Below are positions 1 to 11,545 of a DNA stretch of 64,000 bases, one piece after another (position 1 is the stretch's first letter; each line of letters starts with the position of its first letter). The stretch comes from Rhododendron vialii. Taxonomy: Eukaryota > Streptophyta > Magnoliopsida > Ericales > Ericaceae. The translations under genes were made by a program, and so were the position numbers. Location: NCBI RefSeq assembly GCF_030253575.1, contig NC_080558.1, forward strand, positions 5,404,001 to 5,468,000, read 5' to 3'. The notes beneath the pieces are model-generated. The model had not been told where the DNA came from. It saw nothing but the letters and a program-made list of their open reading frames with translations, and ran no database searches.

Positions 1-872
1 TGTGTCGTCCTTTTTTGATAGCACTTCCTGGCCTCTAGATTTGTCTTATTTTCATAATTAGCACTCCTTACTGTCCTTAGAACTTTAACATAGAATGCAT
101 TACAAAATTCTTACAATAATGCATTACAAACTTCTTAAAATACTGGATTAGGGTTGACATTGTGAATTGAAGATTAGATACCCCCTTCAAACTGCATTTC
201 AAATTTCAACAACGAAAGGATGAGATTCGATAGTCTGCACAATAAGAAGATATGATTCTAGAACTCTCTGGCACACTGATGTAAAAAATATAGGCCCGTC
301 GGAACTTTATCTAGTATTTAGCTAGTGTTATGTCAACACCATAAGACTGGTAGCCTCAATGTGGTAGTGTAATGCAGCAACTTAGTGAATGACAATTAAT
401 GTGCCTGAATCAGTAATGCTGTGTTTGGACCAACATTTGTGAAGTGATTTATAGTTTAAGTCGAGGAAAACATCAGTCACATCTAAGAAAATAAACTGAA
501 ATAATAGCCTCGGTTTCCTTTTTCTCGGTAGGTCTCTCCATCCATCCATGATCCATAACAGTGTAACACAGCCTAAAGTGGACTGCCCATTTTGCAAACC
601 AAGCATTTTTCATGATATGTCTACGTAGTTCTATGAAGCTATTACAATGTTCTACTATCCGTCTGTCTGCATATATTCGTGGAATGATCAGGTAAACATG
701 GCTATGATAATTTACCAACATTCTTAGAAGTAAGGATCCTATAGTATAGTTGTTCTGCTACGAGGTCCTAATGTCTCATATAGTACTAGATCTTGTGGCT
801 CACGATTAAACATGGCTTCAACATCATGAGAAGGTAAATTGAATGAGAGAAAGTAGGACAGAGAGATCACAC
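1..872 (-). other. Untraced part of an intron of the TPR gene
   Basis: On the minus strand this follows a clean donor (GTGTGA) after the fourth recognisable exon of the TPR gene. I looked for the expected next TPR exon and did not find it, so it probably lies outside the window. Short open frames here have no recognisable family. Nothing else is supported. Confidence 0.4.
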
Positions 873-3469
873 CTGATGAAGGAACTGAGCATAATTTCTC
901 AGAAACAAAGGGTTGGAACGGTTTTCCTCAACCCTCCTCTTGTAATAATCTTCAATTTTTCCACCCTTGTCAGAATCAGCTACAATTTGATCAATCTTCT
1001 CAAAGCCTCCGATACCATACGGGCGAATCGGGGCCTTTTCTTTGAACTCAACCAGACCTTTATCTCCTTCAATCTGCCATATCTCAGATGAGCTTTAGTT
1101 CATTCCCAAAATAGGGGTTCTAGCAACTTTGAAAACAGTTACGTAAAGAAACATACCTGAAAATGATCATTCCATGCACGATCGTCTTTTTCCTCCTCAT
1201 CTATTTCCCAGAGAAAACAAGCATATGCTGCGAGAACATGACTGGATACGAAGAATAGATGTTAATTGGAAGAAAGTTTTCGAAGAGAGTGTTCCAGTTG
1301 AATTTGCAAATAAACTGGAAAGTGCAGAGGTAGAGGTCAATCTGACCAAGGTTTCATCACATGTCATAAAGTAAATGTTAACCATTATTTTCCCTAACCT
1401 GGAAGACCATTTCAACCATCTTCAAGCAATCTTTGCTTTTGGAACTGTTTCCTTGCTATTTCTTAGCAGAAATTTTTTTCAACAATTGGATTTTCTCTGT
1501 AAAACTGGATTCTTTTCCGAAAAAACACCACTCAAAACAACTCTCAACCAAAAGAAGCGAGTATTGTGCAAAACTGATCCTAAAACAACCACCGAACTGG
1601 TTAGATCTTCCGTATCATGTTCAATTTTTTTCTTTACAAATATCTTTCGCAAACTGTAGATCAACTCAGCCTTCCCAAATCACTTCACCGAGGCAGGGTC
1701 ATCAATTCCAGGATCCTCCAATATGAGATTGTTCTATCAGGTCCATGGCAGAGTCCAATTGAATGAATCCATTAAATGGGTGCTTGAGTTCTTTCAAAGT
1801 ACACGGCATAATTTGGACTTCTTTCAATAATATGCCAAGATGAATGACAGAAAGTACTCACCTATCTTCAGGGGAAGCTTGAGTTGCCTGTTCAAAGTAA
1901 TTCAATGCTCTATCTTGGTTGCGATGAAGCTCCCATACCAACTTAGCATATAACGAACATATTTCACCATCTTTAGGGTCTGCCATTGTAGCTTGGAAGA
2001 GGTATTCCTCGGCCCCATGAAGATCTCCCTTATTCTGTTGTCAATTGAATTACGGCATTTAATAGAAGAACAATACACTTTTTGTTAAGTACATCATAAG
2101 AAAGGTTAGAGACTTTATTAATGAAACCTAAGGAAGCTTGAGGAACTTACAAAACATAACACATCATTTCATGAACCATAGTACACCTTAGGTCACCTGT
2201 ACCCATGACTGCTTGTATCTGTGTTCCTATTCAATGTCTTCCGCAAGATTGCACAAAAGATTCTTCCCGGGAAGAATGCTGAAGAGTCTTTTGTGCAATC
2301 TTGTGGCTGAAATTGCATGGGAACAGAGATACGTGCACTTTTTCGGTACAAAAGATTTGATCTCATAATAGTATTCCTACAGCTTAACACACTTTTTTTT
2401 TTGCTTTACTCAGAAAATTAACTTCTATTATAACAAAGGGCAGAGACATTATCGCCAGAAATGAAAGGAAGCTTGAGGAACCTACTAAACTCATCATTTT
2501 TTTTTTTTTTAATTATCGGCAAAAGAAAATTTCATTATATACCGATAAAAACATGAACATGATTCAATAAAGCAGTTTGTAGGGATTTTATTGCCTACAG
2601 CTTAAAATTCTTGTGACTGCTAGATTTCCATACACACAAAGAAAGCTATTCGAACCATTGTGTGCATATGCATGATAAAAAACAAACATCATAATTGATT
2701 CCAACAAGGAAGAAGAAAAACTCACCAACAAAAGTTGAGCATAATTCCTCAAGAACAAAGGGTTGGAAGAAGGATCTTCACCAACCATCCTCTTGTAATA
2801 CTCCTCCACATCACCACCACCACCAAACCACTCCGGAGCAAATCCACCACCACCAGCGCCACCACCGCAACCACCATCGCCACCAATCCCCAGACCTGTG
2901 GCAAGATACATACGAGGACTGACTGGTTCAACTCTCTCATCAATACCCAAATCTTGAAACTCACTCAAAACCTCTTCTTCTTCACCATTTTCCTCAATCA
3001 AGTCCATACCCTTATTACCAAAACAGAATTCCTCACTACCCATCTCCTCATTTCTCTCTCCTATCATGACATGCCTCTCCAGTGTCTCTCTCTCTACCCT
3101 TTCTTTCTCACTTTCTCCATCAAACCCATCTTCGGAAGTGTATATACAAAAAGATGGAGCTGATTGCAACGTTGAATTCTCACCAAAATCAAACGAACTT
3201 GACATTTCTCCTAAATGGCCCTCAGATCTAGCTCTACGAAGGGGTTTGTGATTAGAAGTGCTTGTTTTCCGACTGAATTGGGAGGACCCAGAAGAGATTG
3301 GAGAGCAAGAGAATGACCTGAGACTGCAGCGGCCGCAGCAACCACCATGTACGGCGGAGGTGCGGTGGTTGGAGCAGTTGTTATTGGTTTCGGTGGTGTA
3401 GAAGTTTTTGATTGGACTTTCTGAGAACAGGGTTCGAAGTACTGGAGTTGATGTGCTTCTCAGTAGCAT
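873..3469 (-). CDS. Plant TPR-repeat protein, N-terminal part (gene runs off the left edge)
   Basis: Four exons are read on the minus strand: 2726-3469, 1862-2034, 1157-1241 and 873-1073, all with GT-AG borders and matching phases. The start is the ATG at 3467-3469, because the family begins MLLRSSSTPVL-like; an upstream in-frame ATG at 3535 is less likely. The N-terminal ~210 residues are Ser-rich, then acidic, then Gly-rich (GGGAGGGG). A TPR block follows: EEYYKRM and NPLFLRNYAQ at the end of exon 1, GDLHGAEEY, YAKLVWELH and YFEQATQASPED in exon 2, HVLAAYACFLWE in exon 3. Exon 4 opens a second module with its own EDYYKRR and NPLFLRNYAQFLHQ. This matches the plant tetratricopeptide-like family typified by Arabidopsis At1g80130/At5g20190, whose role is poorly known. 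TPRs mediate protein-protein contacts. The repeated module looks like an internal duplication. Confidence is high for the family, moderate for exon ends. Confidence 0.85.
2214..2333. repeat. Imperfect 47-bp-arm hairpin in TPR intron 1
   Basis: The arms are 2214-2260 and 2287-2333, with about 8 mismatches and a 26-nt loop that itself contains the palindrome TTCTTCCCGGGAAGAA. The inner 20 bp of the stem has one mismatch. The size and mismatch pattern resemble a plant MIRNA precursor or a small foldback element; the sequence alone does not decide. Confidence 0.6.
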
Positions 3470-3659
3470 CTGAGTGTCTTTTCTTGCTTGAAATTTTGTG
3501 AAAGACGTGACCTTTGAAAAAGAAAGATCCAACAATAAATTACTAAAATAGTAAGGAGTACGAGTTAATCTATATCTACAATGGGAAAATCTTTTTCGCG
3601 GCTGCGTTCTGAATAACTGTTTACTCGTATAGTTAAAATCTTTTTCAAATGGGGAGATT
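3470..3659 (-). promoter_or_regulatory. Presumed 5' UTR/promoter side of the TPR gene
   Basis: This is the sequence upstream of the minus-strand ATG at 3467-3469. It is AT-rich, and no convincing TATA box can be singled out. A foldback element starts about 200 bp upstream of the ATG, so the promoter is short or has absorbed the element. Confidence 0.3.
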
Positions 3660-3990
3660 CTTATTTTAGTTAAAATAAGAATTTTTTTATTTCTTCCATT
3701 TCATGTTCGAATTTTGATGATTCGAACCGCTCAATGTGTTCAGAACGTGATTTTAAGAGTACTCGCGAGGAATCAGTAAAAAAAATGACCGGGAAAGGCT
3801 TCATCCGAGCAATTTTTATTTGAACCGTTCGATAAAAAATAAACAAAAACTGCTCGGATGAAGCCTTTCCGGTCATTTTTTTGCTGATTTCTCACGGGTA
3901 CTCTTAAAATCACGTTCTGAACACATTAAGTGGCTTGGATCATCAAAATTCTATCGAGAAATGGAGGTCCTTATTTTATTAAGTTAAGGA
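3660..3990. mobile_element. Foldback MITE-like element, family F copy 1
   Basis: The arms run through about 3705-3830 and 3850-3955 as near-exact reverse complements. The shared core includes CAGAACGTGATTTTAAGAGT on the left and its complement near 3900-3920, and GCTCGGATGAAGCC near the centre. The same core recurs at 14423-14746 and, as one arm, at 60835-60985. No coding capacity. Outer ends are approximate. Confidence 0.7.
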
Positions 3991-4066
3991 GGTCCTCATT
4001 TTTTTTGCTGATCTATCTCTTTTTCTGTTTTTTTAGGTATCTAAATAGTTGTCCGCAGAACCGTCC

Positions 4067-4068
<2 letters not shown>

Positions 4069-4127
<59 letters not shown>
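4069..4127. repeat. (AT)n microsatellite
   Basis: About 29 uninterrupted AT units. It is flanked by GGACGGTTT-type sequence also seen near 12530 and 29690, suggesting it lies inside an old MITE. Confidence 0.95.
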
Positions 4128-4129
<2 letters not shown>

Positions 4130-4249
4130 TGTTTTGGACGGTTTTTTGAAAAGTTTTATTAAAATTCGAATCACTCATAACACTTTTGGACGGTTTCAAT
4201 TGGTTACTGCCGTAAAAAACCTATTCACTGCTCTGCCATAAATAAATTT

Positions 4250-5900
4250 ATTTCATTTAAAATATTGTTTTGGGGCAAAATTCACGTACAAACAGAATTT
4301 TCGTAAGGAATATTTCCATCTCTAACTGTTCTCCTTTTTGGGTCCATAGAATCAATCAAACCCTTTTTTAGCGCACGATTTCTAATATATTTTCTATCTA
4401 ATTATTAGTTATATCTATATTTATATCTCTTCACTTATTATCCTTAAAAATTTTCCTCAAAATTTAAACCGAGCAAAGCTTACTCTAAAATCACACACCT
4501 CATGTGAGTGAAGTTCACAAATTATGTGGGTGTAATTGCAATTATACATGTGTGTATTGTACACACAAAATTGTTTCGGTTTTATGGGTGTCTACAGTTT
4601 AATTAGTGTTTACCCTAACCTAAAGAATAGAACTATGGTGATATAATTCGTAGACAAGATAAGTTAAAATTCATGAGGATAGTTTTAACATTTTATGAAC
4701 CTTTGTATTTCAAATGAATTCACGCTCTATTAATTGAGAGTTGAGATGCATACAAGTGTGACAATATCCTAATTGAACTTTCCTGATAAATTTATTATTA
4801 TTATTATTTTTGCGGTCTTGGTTTTATTAGAAAGAACAACCAATAATGCTCTACTATAGTTAAATGAAAATGAAATAAACTGGTTACATTTTCTTAATTC
4901 AACTAATTTTTTTTTTTTAAAATTATAGAAACTCCATTGATTGAAAGGAAGAACAGATACACTAAAAGAAACTCTTACCTCATGGAGAGAAATGGACAGC
5001 CATTCGGGCGGGTAGGCCTCCCAAGAGATACACCTATATATACACCTCAAAAACCATAACCAACAACCCAAGGCGCAATCAACAATCCAAGGCGTAATCC
5101 CATGAACACCCGAAACCTTCACCAATGGAAAGGGGACAACTCCACACTGGGAGAAGAACAGAAAAAGACCCGAAACCTCCACCAACGGGAAGACCCACGT
5201 GATGAATCCATCTTTATGCAAGTGGGGGCTGAATTTAGGCTCAATAGATCTCCATCTTCGATTGATCACAAGATCCAACTTAACTACTCACAAGCAAAGT
5301 TGAAAAAGCAAAATCCACAATATATGCATGTGAACTCCTTGTAAGATCCTTTTGGTGCTTTAATTTTTTCTTTTTTTCTTTCTTGGTGGTCCATTAGTTT
5401 CCTAAAAAAAAATACTTCCATTTCTCTTTCATGTAGAAATTAAAAGTCTTGCCACAAAGAACAATGCCAAATACTAGCTAGGGGCCTAGGGCTCCTTCTG
5501 TTTGAGGGATTTGGAATATGAATTGGAGATGCAACCTTTTTCTCAGGTCCTAGAAATTCGCAAGTCTTGTCATAAAAGGTTAGTTTTTTTTTTCAAAATT
5601 TTTTCCCAAAATTTTTATTCTAAGTTTAAATATTTTTCTGAATAAAATCTTCCTCTCAATAAGAGAAACCGAACCGAACTGAAGAAGATTAAGATAACAA
5701 AACAAAATTTGAAAAAAGTTTCAAGGGCACCAAGGAAGAGAAAATTAGGTTTCATGAGATGGTATGGGGTATATTTATTTATTTAAATTTGTCAAAGCAT
5801 TTCTATCCTCAAAAGACATGATGCCACGTGTTGTAGTAAATAAAAACGTGTTACTTGTCTACTCACCGTTGAAGCAGGGAAATTAAAAAGCATTGGGAGA
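4250..5900. other. AT-rich intergenic DNA, no supported gene
   Basis: Open frames at 4769-5278 (minus) and 5102-5344 (plus) have no recognisable domain and are AT-rich. A short passage near 5105-5190 repeats a CCCGAAACCT(T/C)CACCAA motif twice. Nothing else is identifiable. Confidence 0.5.
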
Positions 5901-5924
5901 CGAGATTTGAAAACACGCCTTTGG

Positions 5925-6640
5925 TTTGTACGATACTCATCGACCCGACCGAACAGTTTCGATTACCTTTAATGGTCGGTTTCGGATCCAATATTTGGGA
6001 CTTTTTGCGTGGTTTGTCGGGCGTCGAATGCACTGATAATTTCCTAACCCGACCTGACTGACTAAGTATGAAATATATGTAAAAAAACCCTAATGTACTT
6101 GCCCATTTATGCATTTCACTCCTCTCCTCCTCCCCATCCACCCTCCCCCATTTTCTGTCCCACCCCAAATCGATCACCTCTCGATCCCTCTCTCTCTTTC
6201 ACAGACCTCAACTCAGTCTCCCTCTAGAGCCGTGGTCGTGGGTGTCGTGACTCCGACGATCGACTGTGAGTGGTATATGTCTCTCTCTCACTGATTTTCT
6301 ATGTATGCGTTTTTTGAAAGTTTGTCTTTTGGGATTTGATTTTGAAAGTTTGTTTTTTGGGATTTGATGCAATTTGTGCTGTATATGGCCTCGGCTTTCC
6401 TCCGTGGATTCACAGTTCACCGATCCTCTTTGGGACTTCTCCTTCTAGTGCAAAATAAGGAACTCTATTAAACTTGCCGACCCGACCGAACTCAACAAAT
6501 CCAATCCGAAAGTCAATTCAGTCGAAATTTACCCGACCAAAGTTTCGATCGGTCTCAGAGTGGACATTTCAATAATCCGACCAAAGTCGGGGTGGATCCG
6601 ACCCGACCCGACCTGTGGACATGCCTAACGGAGTAATATT
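5925..6640. mobile_element. CCCGACC-rich segment with CT-rich insert; possible gene-capturing element
   Basis: GACCCGACC-type motifs cluster at both ends (5940-6060 and 6475-6625), and the right end reads GACCTGTGGACATGCC. Between them is a CT-rich leader-like stretch (6115-6210) and an exon-donor-like passage near 6260. The arrangement resembles a transposon carrying a captured 5' gene end. No clear target duplication was found, so confidence is low. Confidence 0.3.
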
Positions 6641-6769
6641 TTGCTGTCTTTACCAAAAAAAAAAAAAGTTCGTGTATGATCTTTAGAAATTTTGCACCCT
6701 GATTTAAAAAATTCAATAATTTTTTCAAATTGCCGAGGGAGTTATCTAATAAAATGGTGCGGAAAATGC

Positions 6770-7015
6770 TTAGGGTGCGTTCCAGAACGTAAAAAAACCC
6801 TTTATTTTTTAAGAAGATAATTTCAAGCTTAAAAATTATGAATTTATTGAAATAGTATAAAAATACGCAAAATAGATCTTATTTGAAAAATCTCACCGAG
6901 ATCTTTTATACGATGTAAAAAAATTTGAAAAATTATTTTTTATTTACATTATTTTTGAATTTAAAAATGTAAAATAAGCTGCTTATTTTTTAAGAAGATT
7001 TCTGGAATGGGGTAA
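6770..7015. mobile_element. Tourist-like MITE copy 1
   Basis: The ends are GGGTGCGTTCCAGAA on the left and TTCTGGAATGGGGT on the right, bordered by TTA/TAA as expected for PIF/Harbinger MITEs. Internal motifs TTTTTTAAGAAG and TCTCACCGAGATCTTTTATA are shared with the copy at 63172-63416. Confidence 0.75.
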
Positions 7016-7562
7016 TCCTTTATCCAAAAAATGACATTACTATAAAGACCGAGAAAAAGGAAAAAATGCTTGACAAAGAGGATTAGAGGAACTAGTCTTT
7101 TTTTTTTTTTTTTTTAAACTCGAAATAAAATAAGAAACATAATTAAGTGTTTACAATATTAGGGTATGTGACCCCAACCAAATTCACAAATATAAATCTC
7201 TCACCGAAATCGGATCATCCCTTGCCAATGCATATGCATGCCCCATCCCTCTCTCACCGAAATCGAAGTATCCCTTGTCAATGCATCTGTAGACCCATCT
7301 CTCTCTCTTGGCTCTTCACACCCAAGCCTTCCAAAATTAACTGCCTCCTTTGTATTCGCTTCCCAATCCAAATTTCGTATGTCCTCTTTTCTTTATCCCT
7401 CCCCATCTCCCTCCATTGCCATTCCTCAATGCCATCTTGCTTCCTCGTCGTCCAATCCTCGGGCGGCGGGAACAACAACCATCCACCGCTGCCACCACCG
7501 CAACCGTCGCCGTGAAAGTCGTCCACATGAAAGGGCATTGCGCTGCCGCTGTCTCCGTCACC
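7016..7562 (+). promoter_or_regulatory. Upstream region and CT-rich leader of the C2 gene
   Basis: AT-rich until about 7140, with a T17 run near 7100. It then becomes CT-rich, with CCCTCTCTCACCGAAATCG-like units repeated at about 7245 and 7200. The reading frame is open upstream to 7350, but the protein family supports the ATG at 7563. Confidence 0.35.
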
Positions 7563-9059
7563 ATGCCTAACGTAATCAAGCCCTTCCAGCTTCTAGAAAT
7601 AAACATCATCTCGGGCCAGGACCTGGAGCTCGTGTCCAAGAAAATGCGAACCTACGCCACCGCCTGGGTCCACCCGAAGCGCAAGCTCTCCACCGTCGTG
7701 GACACCCAGGGCTACAACAACCCGACGTGGAACGACAAGTTCGTGTTCCGTGTCGACGAGGAGTTCCTCCGCCTCGACACCTCCGCTGTCACAATCGAGA
7801 TCCACGCGGTTGGTTGGTTCCGCGACACCCTCGTGGGCACGGTGCGCGTCCTTGTCGGCAATCTTATTCCTCCTCCTCCGACTCGGCCCCACCGCCAGCA
7901 GAACCACCACCACCACTCCGGGATGCGGTTCGCCGCGCTCCAAGTCTGGCGTCCGTCGGGTCGTCCCCAGGGGTTGTTGAACATTGGCGTGGCTGTGCTC
8001 GATAGCTCCATGCGGAGCATGCCTTTGTATACCCAACTTAGCCGGTCAGCTGTAGGATACCGTGATTTGATGGGACAAGAGAATCCGCAACACCAAAACC
8101 AAGATAATAATCATGACACCAATGATCTACCACTTATGTTGCGTCGCTGGAGGAGCGAGCGAACCGAAAGTGTCACCACTTTTGATGATCTCTCAGCTAC
8201 CCATGGTTCCATTGTTGGGATGGCACAAAAGAAAGGGCCTTCTAAGAAGGCTAGTTCACGGGTTAGTGATTCATCAGATTACTCCAATATTGTGCCAAAC
8301 GGAAAGAGCAAGAAAGGGAAGGCAAGTTCTGTGATTAGTGGTGCAGAACTCATAACAAAACCAAAGGAGAAAGGCAGAAAAGGAAAGGGAAGCTCATTGG
8401 TCAATCTAATTTGTAGTTTTGAAAATGCCAAAATGGAAAAGCCTCCTAGTTTGGATCCACCCAAAGAAAAGGTACCCAATGACCCAAAAATTTATAACAA
8501 CAAGGCCCAAGTAAAGCCTCAAGACAAGGCCCTAACGAAATGTCCGTCGATCGGGCCGGCGATGGAGAAGCCCAACTCAAAGCCCAATGGGTTTGAGTTT
8601 GAGGGCCCAAAAGGGTCTTCTATAGCGAGTGGCAAATACATGTATCGGGCTCCTCCGAAACCTCAATGTTCGTTTTGGTCCGAGTCGGAAGTGGGTCCCT
8701 CGCCATCCGAGGTGGCGGCCGCAGGGATGGTGAGGGAGAGGGAAAAGGAAACGGGAAGATACCCGTTGGACGACAACCACAGCTCGGTGTTGGAGGGATG
8801 GAGCGTAGACGAAAGCATGGAAGGGCTGCGGTCGAAGCTCGAAAGGTGGAGGACGGAGCTTCCAGCTCTCTACGATCGAGGGGGCGGGTTCGCGAGTTCT
8901 AGCTTCAGATCGACTGGCCAACGCGTACAAAGGAAAACCGATGACGGGACTAGTGGCTTGTTTTCGTGTTTTAGCAGCATATATGGGTACGAGTGCCAGT
9001 GTATTTGCGGTAAGCCACCGGAGAGAAAGAGAAGCCTTAGCCTTAGCGACCGATCATAG
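7563..9059 (+). CDS. Plant C2-domain protein (calcium-dependent lipid-binding type), 498 aa
   Basis: Single exon. A C2 domain occupies residues ~7-125: LLEINIISGQDL, YATAWV, NPTWNDKFVF and a GWFRDTLVG strand are the core strands. A Lys/Ser-rich basic middle (residues ~200-280) follows, then a conserved C-terminal block with EGWSVDESMEGLRSKLERW and a Cys-rich end (LFSCFSSIYGYECQCICG). This order matches the plant C2/CaLB family of Arabidopsis At1g04540 and At2g33320. C2 domains bind phospholipid, often with Ca2+; the full set of Asp ligands is not obvious here, so Ca2+ dependence is uncertain. ATG 7563 is chosen because family members start a few residues before the FxLxExNxIS strand; the frame is open from 7350. 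GC content is much higher than in the surroundings in the first 450 bp. No neighbour suggests a shared pathway. Confidence 0.88.
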   Translation: MPNVIKPFQLLEINIISGQDLELVSKKMRTYATAWVHPKRKLSTVVDTQGYNNPTWNDKFVFRVDEEFLRLDTSAVTIEIHAVGWFRDTLVGTVRVLVGNLIPPPPTRPHRQQNHHHHSGMRFAALQVWRPSGRPQGLLNIGVAVLDSSMRSMPLYTQLSRSAVGYRDLMGQENPQHQNQDNNHDTNDLPLMLRRWRSERTESVTTFDDLSATHGSIVGMAQKKGPSKKASSRVSDSSDYSNIVPNGKSKKGKASSVISGAELITKPKEKGRKGKGSSLVNLICSFENAKMEKPPSLDPPKEKVPNDPKIYNNKAQVKPQDKALTKCPSIGPAMEKPNSKPNGFEFEGPKGSSIASGKYMYRAPPKPQCSFWSESEVGPSPSEVAAAGMVREREKETGRYPLDDNHSSVLEGWSVDESMEGLRSKLERWRTELPALYDRGGGFASSSFRSTGQRVQRKTDDGTSGLFSCFSSIYGYECQCICGKPPERKRSLSLSDRS

Positions 9060-10539
9060 AGCTCACAAGCTAGTGCGGGCGGGCGGGCTAGCCAGCTTGC
9101 GCTCAGAGCCGGCTCCGAAATAAGTCCCTCAGGACCTCCGGCTTGGGTAACCCCCACCATGAGGCAAAAAAAAAAAAATGTAAATCTAATGTAACATTGA
9201 TTTTATTTATCTTTCCTTTTATGTTTTTATTTCTTGCTGACTTAATTGTAACTAAGCAACCAAGTTTGGGGTCGGGCTTTGGCAACCCAAACATCAGGGC
9301 TGGCACGGCTTGCGCTCATCTCAACTAATCCCAAGGGCCTTAAAATTTGCGATTGAACAAATCTTAATGGAAACAAAGTTTAGAATGTTTGGCTTTCGTG
9401 AGAGTCGGCCCTGTGATCTCCTAAGGGCGAGCTCTTGGGTTACTGTCTCATGCCACTCGTCCAAACACGTGTGAGACTTTTTGTAACTGCTAGAGTGAGT
9501 GAGTGAGGTTAGTCAGCCATAGGACAATCACATGCCTTCTGTGTCTTCCATTCTTTCTTTTCGTGATGACGTTTTATGTGGGTATTTTTTTTGATAGAAG
9601 GAAAAAAATTTTAACAAGCAAGATGTCATATATAGATATCAACAAAAAATCAAGATTGTGGACAATATTCACCTCTCTATATCTCACTGTCCATTTCGGT
9701 TATCAATAGTCTGGATTTTAAAAAAACTCTAAATTGGACGAGTTTTTTAAAATTCGAACCGTTCAAAACACTTTTAGACGTTAAAATTGAAATCGGTGGA
9801 AGAAACGATAAAAGGTGAGTGATGGGCATAGACTTTCTATTGTAGCATGATGTGAAATGTAAATCGAAGCATTCGTTCAGTAGAGATTGTATAACTTGAC
9901 CTTATCAAATTGTGCCGATAAAATAAACCAACCACATCATCAAATTGGTATTCAAAAATAGAATCTTGGAACAAAAGTTGACGAAGATTAAGGTATTTAA
10001 AAACTACGGTCTTGCTATTGTCAGTTCACTGGGCTGACAATTAGCACACTAAAAGGTAAGAAAAATATGTATTTTTGTTTAATTTTTACACCATTTAATA
10101 CACATTCACACACATACTATTGTCAGGCCAATTGGGCTGATTTTAAAATTTTCATTAAAAACTTTGGTGGGAGTTAGTAAAATCAGATGATTTCAGGGTT
10201 GTCCATTATTATATATAGTTTCATCCATTTCCAGAATAACTTATTGCAATTCCAAATGAAAAATTACTTAACGTACAGAATCATTTTATTGGTTGTCTCG
10301 GCTAAATATCACCCCGACAAGGTTTTATAATGTAATAATAGGAGTCCCAAAGAGGAGATCAGATCTAGTACTAGGATTTTTTTGAAATGGAAATATATGT
10401 TTTAGACACAAATATCCATACATTTACATATCTGGAGCCGTCGATACACGTGAACCCTATACGTGTCCGGAATATCCGTGTCCAAAAACCTATGTCCATA
10501 GCTCTAGTCTTTTTGGACGTGTGAGTTAAACTTTGTTTG
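9060..10539. other. Intergenic, no supported gene
   Basis: The first 300 bp hold the presumed 3' UTR of the C2 gene and a poly(A) run near 9170. The rest is AT-rich. A small foldback-like passage lies near 9710-9790 (complementary AAAAAAACTC and GAGTTTTTTAAA). Nothing else is recognised. Confidence 0.45.
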
Positions 10540-10750
10540 GAGAGAGGCTAATGGTTGCGTTCATAATCTAGCAAGGTTGGGTCTTCAGTTAGATCGAGGA
10601 GAGCAAGTGTTTGAACAAGCCCCATCAACAATGACGGAGACTTTGCGCAATGACCGCGATCGATGGTATTGGAGTTCATCGAGCTACTGCGTCAAGTGTT
10701 TTTGTTTCGTAGGGCCTAGGTCCTCTTATGTACCCAAAAAAAAAAGCACT
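10540..10750 (+). mobile_element. LINE 3'-end remnant
   Basis: One frame reads VHNLARLGLQLDRG, the usual C-terminal stretch of the LINE RNase H domain, followed by unrelated sequence and a poly(A) run at 10737-10747. No reverse transcriptase is present, so this is a 5'-truncated copy. Confidence 0.55.
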
Positions 10751-10852
10751 TGTCTTTTTAAAAAGTCATTAATTGTTAATTCAGATAAGATCCCTTAAGC
10801 CATCACATAAAGATGTCAAGATCTGTGTTAACGATTCTGTTTTTTATTAAAT

Positions 10853-11140
10853 GGGATCAAATTCTCATCGGTCCAAGTTTTGGACCAAAGGAAACGATAA
10901 AATCTGGACCACAAATTGGGATAATCAATAGTTTGGATTTATTCCAAGACTCCACCAAGTAAGAGTTCAAAATCTGGACAATAAATGGTTCGGAATTATT
11001 CAGACCCTCTTTCCAATAAGAGTCAACTCTTACTTTGAAGGTCCTCGGAGTAAATCCGAACCATTGATTGCAATGAAAGATGGTCCAAATTTTAACTCTC
11101 TGCTCCAGTTTAAAACTTGGACCAGAGAGGATTCAAATCC
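10853..11140. mobile_element. MITE with ~30-bp inverted ends
   Basis: The left end has GGGATCAAATTCTC followed by GGTCCAAGTTTT. The right end has AAAACTTGGACC followed by GGATTCAAATCC, its imperfect complement. The interior has several short sub-repeats around CTGGAC and GAACCATTGATT. It is non-coding. Confidence 0.6.
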
Positions 11141-11545
11141 TCTTGCTTTTAAAGGGGCAGGGCAGTTCAACATAGGATTTGACTTTGCGGATAAAACTGG
11201 TTCCACTTGGGCAAGTGGACTCAACATCGGAATGATTCAACATAGGATTGACTTTAATTTGCTGATAAAGGGAAAAAAGGAAAAGAGAATAAATTATTAT
11301 GGCGTAAACATTTGATTTTTTCAAATTAATTACATTTGGATAATTTGTGTGGGGCGGGCACAGACACTGTCTGTAAATGGTTGGTACCTTTAGCATTTTG
11401 CCTAAACATAGTTCCAAGCAACATTTTATTTGATTCAATTGCTATGCCATCGATTTTGACCCCAAAGTGAAAGTTTAAAAAGAATTAGTAAGAAAAAAGA
11501 ATTAACCGAGACTGCCTGATCACTAATAAGAAACTTTTAATTAGG
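11141..11545. other. Intergenic
   Basis: AT-rich. A short direct repeat of TTCAACATAGGATT(T)GACTTT occurs at about 11167 and 11228. Nothing else is seen. Confidence 0.4.

Noticed and set aside
2695..3251. Plus-strand frames over the TPR first exon
   Set aside because: Antisense shadows of the minus-strand coding exon.
4769..5278. 169-aa minus-strand frame
   Set aside because: AT-rich, no domain or homolog recognised, no promoter features.
7593..8930. Minus-strand and alternative plus-strand frames over the C2 gene
   Set aside because: Shadows of a GC-rich real gene; no family resemblance.
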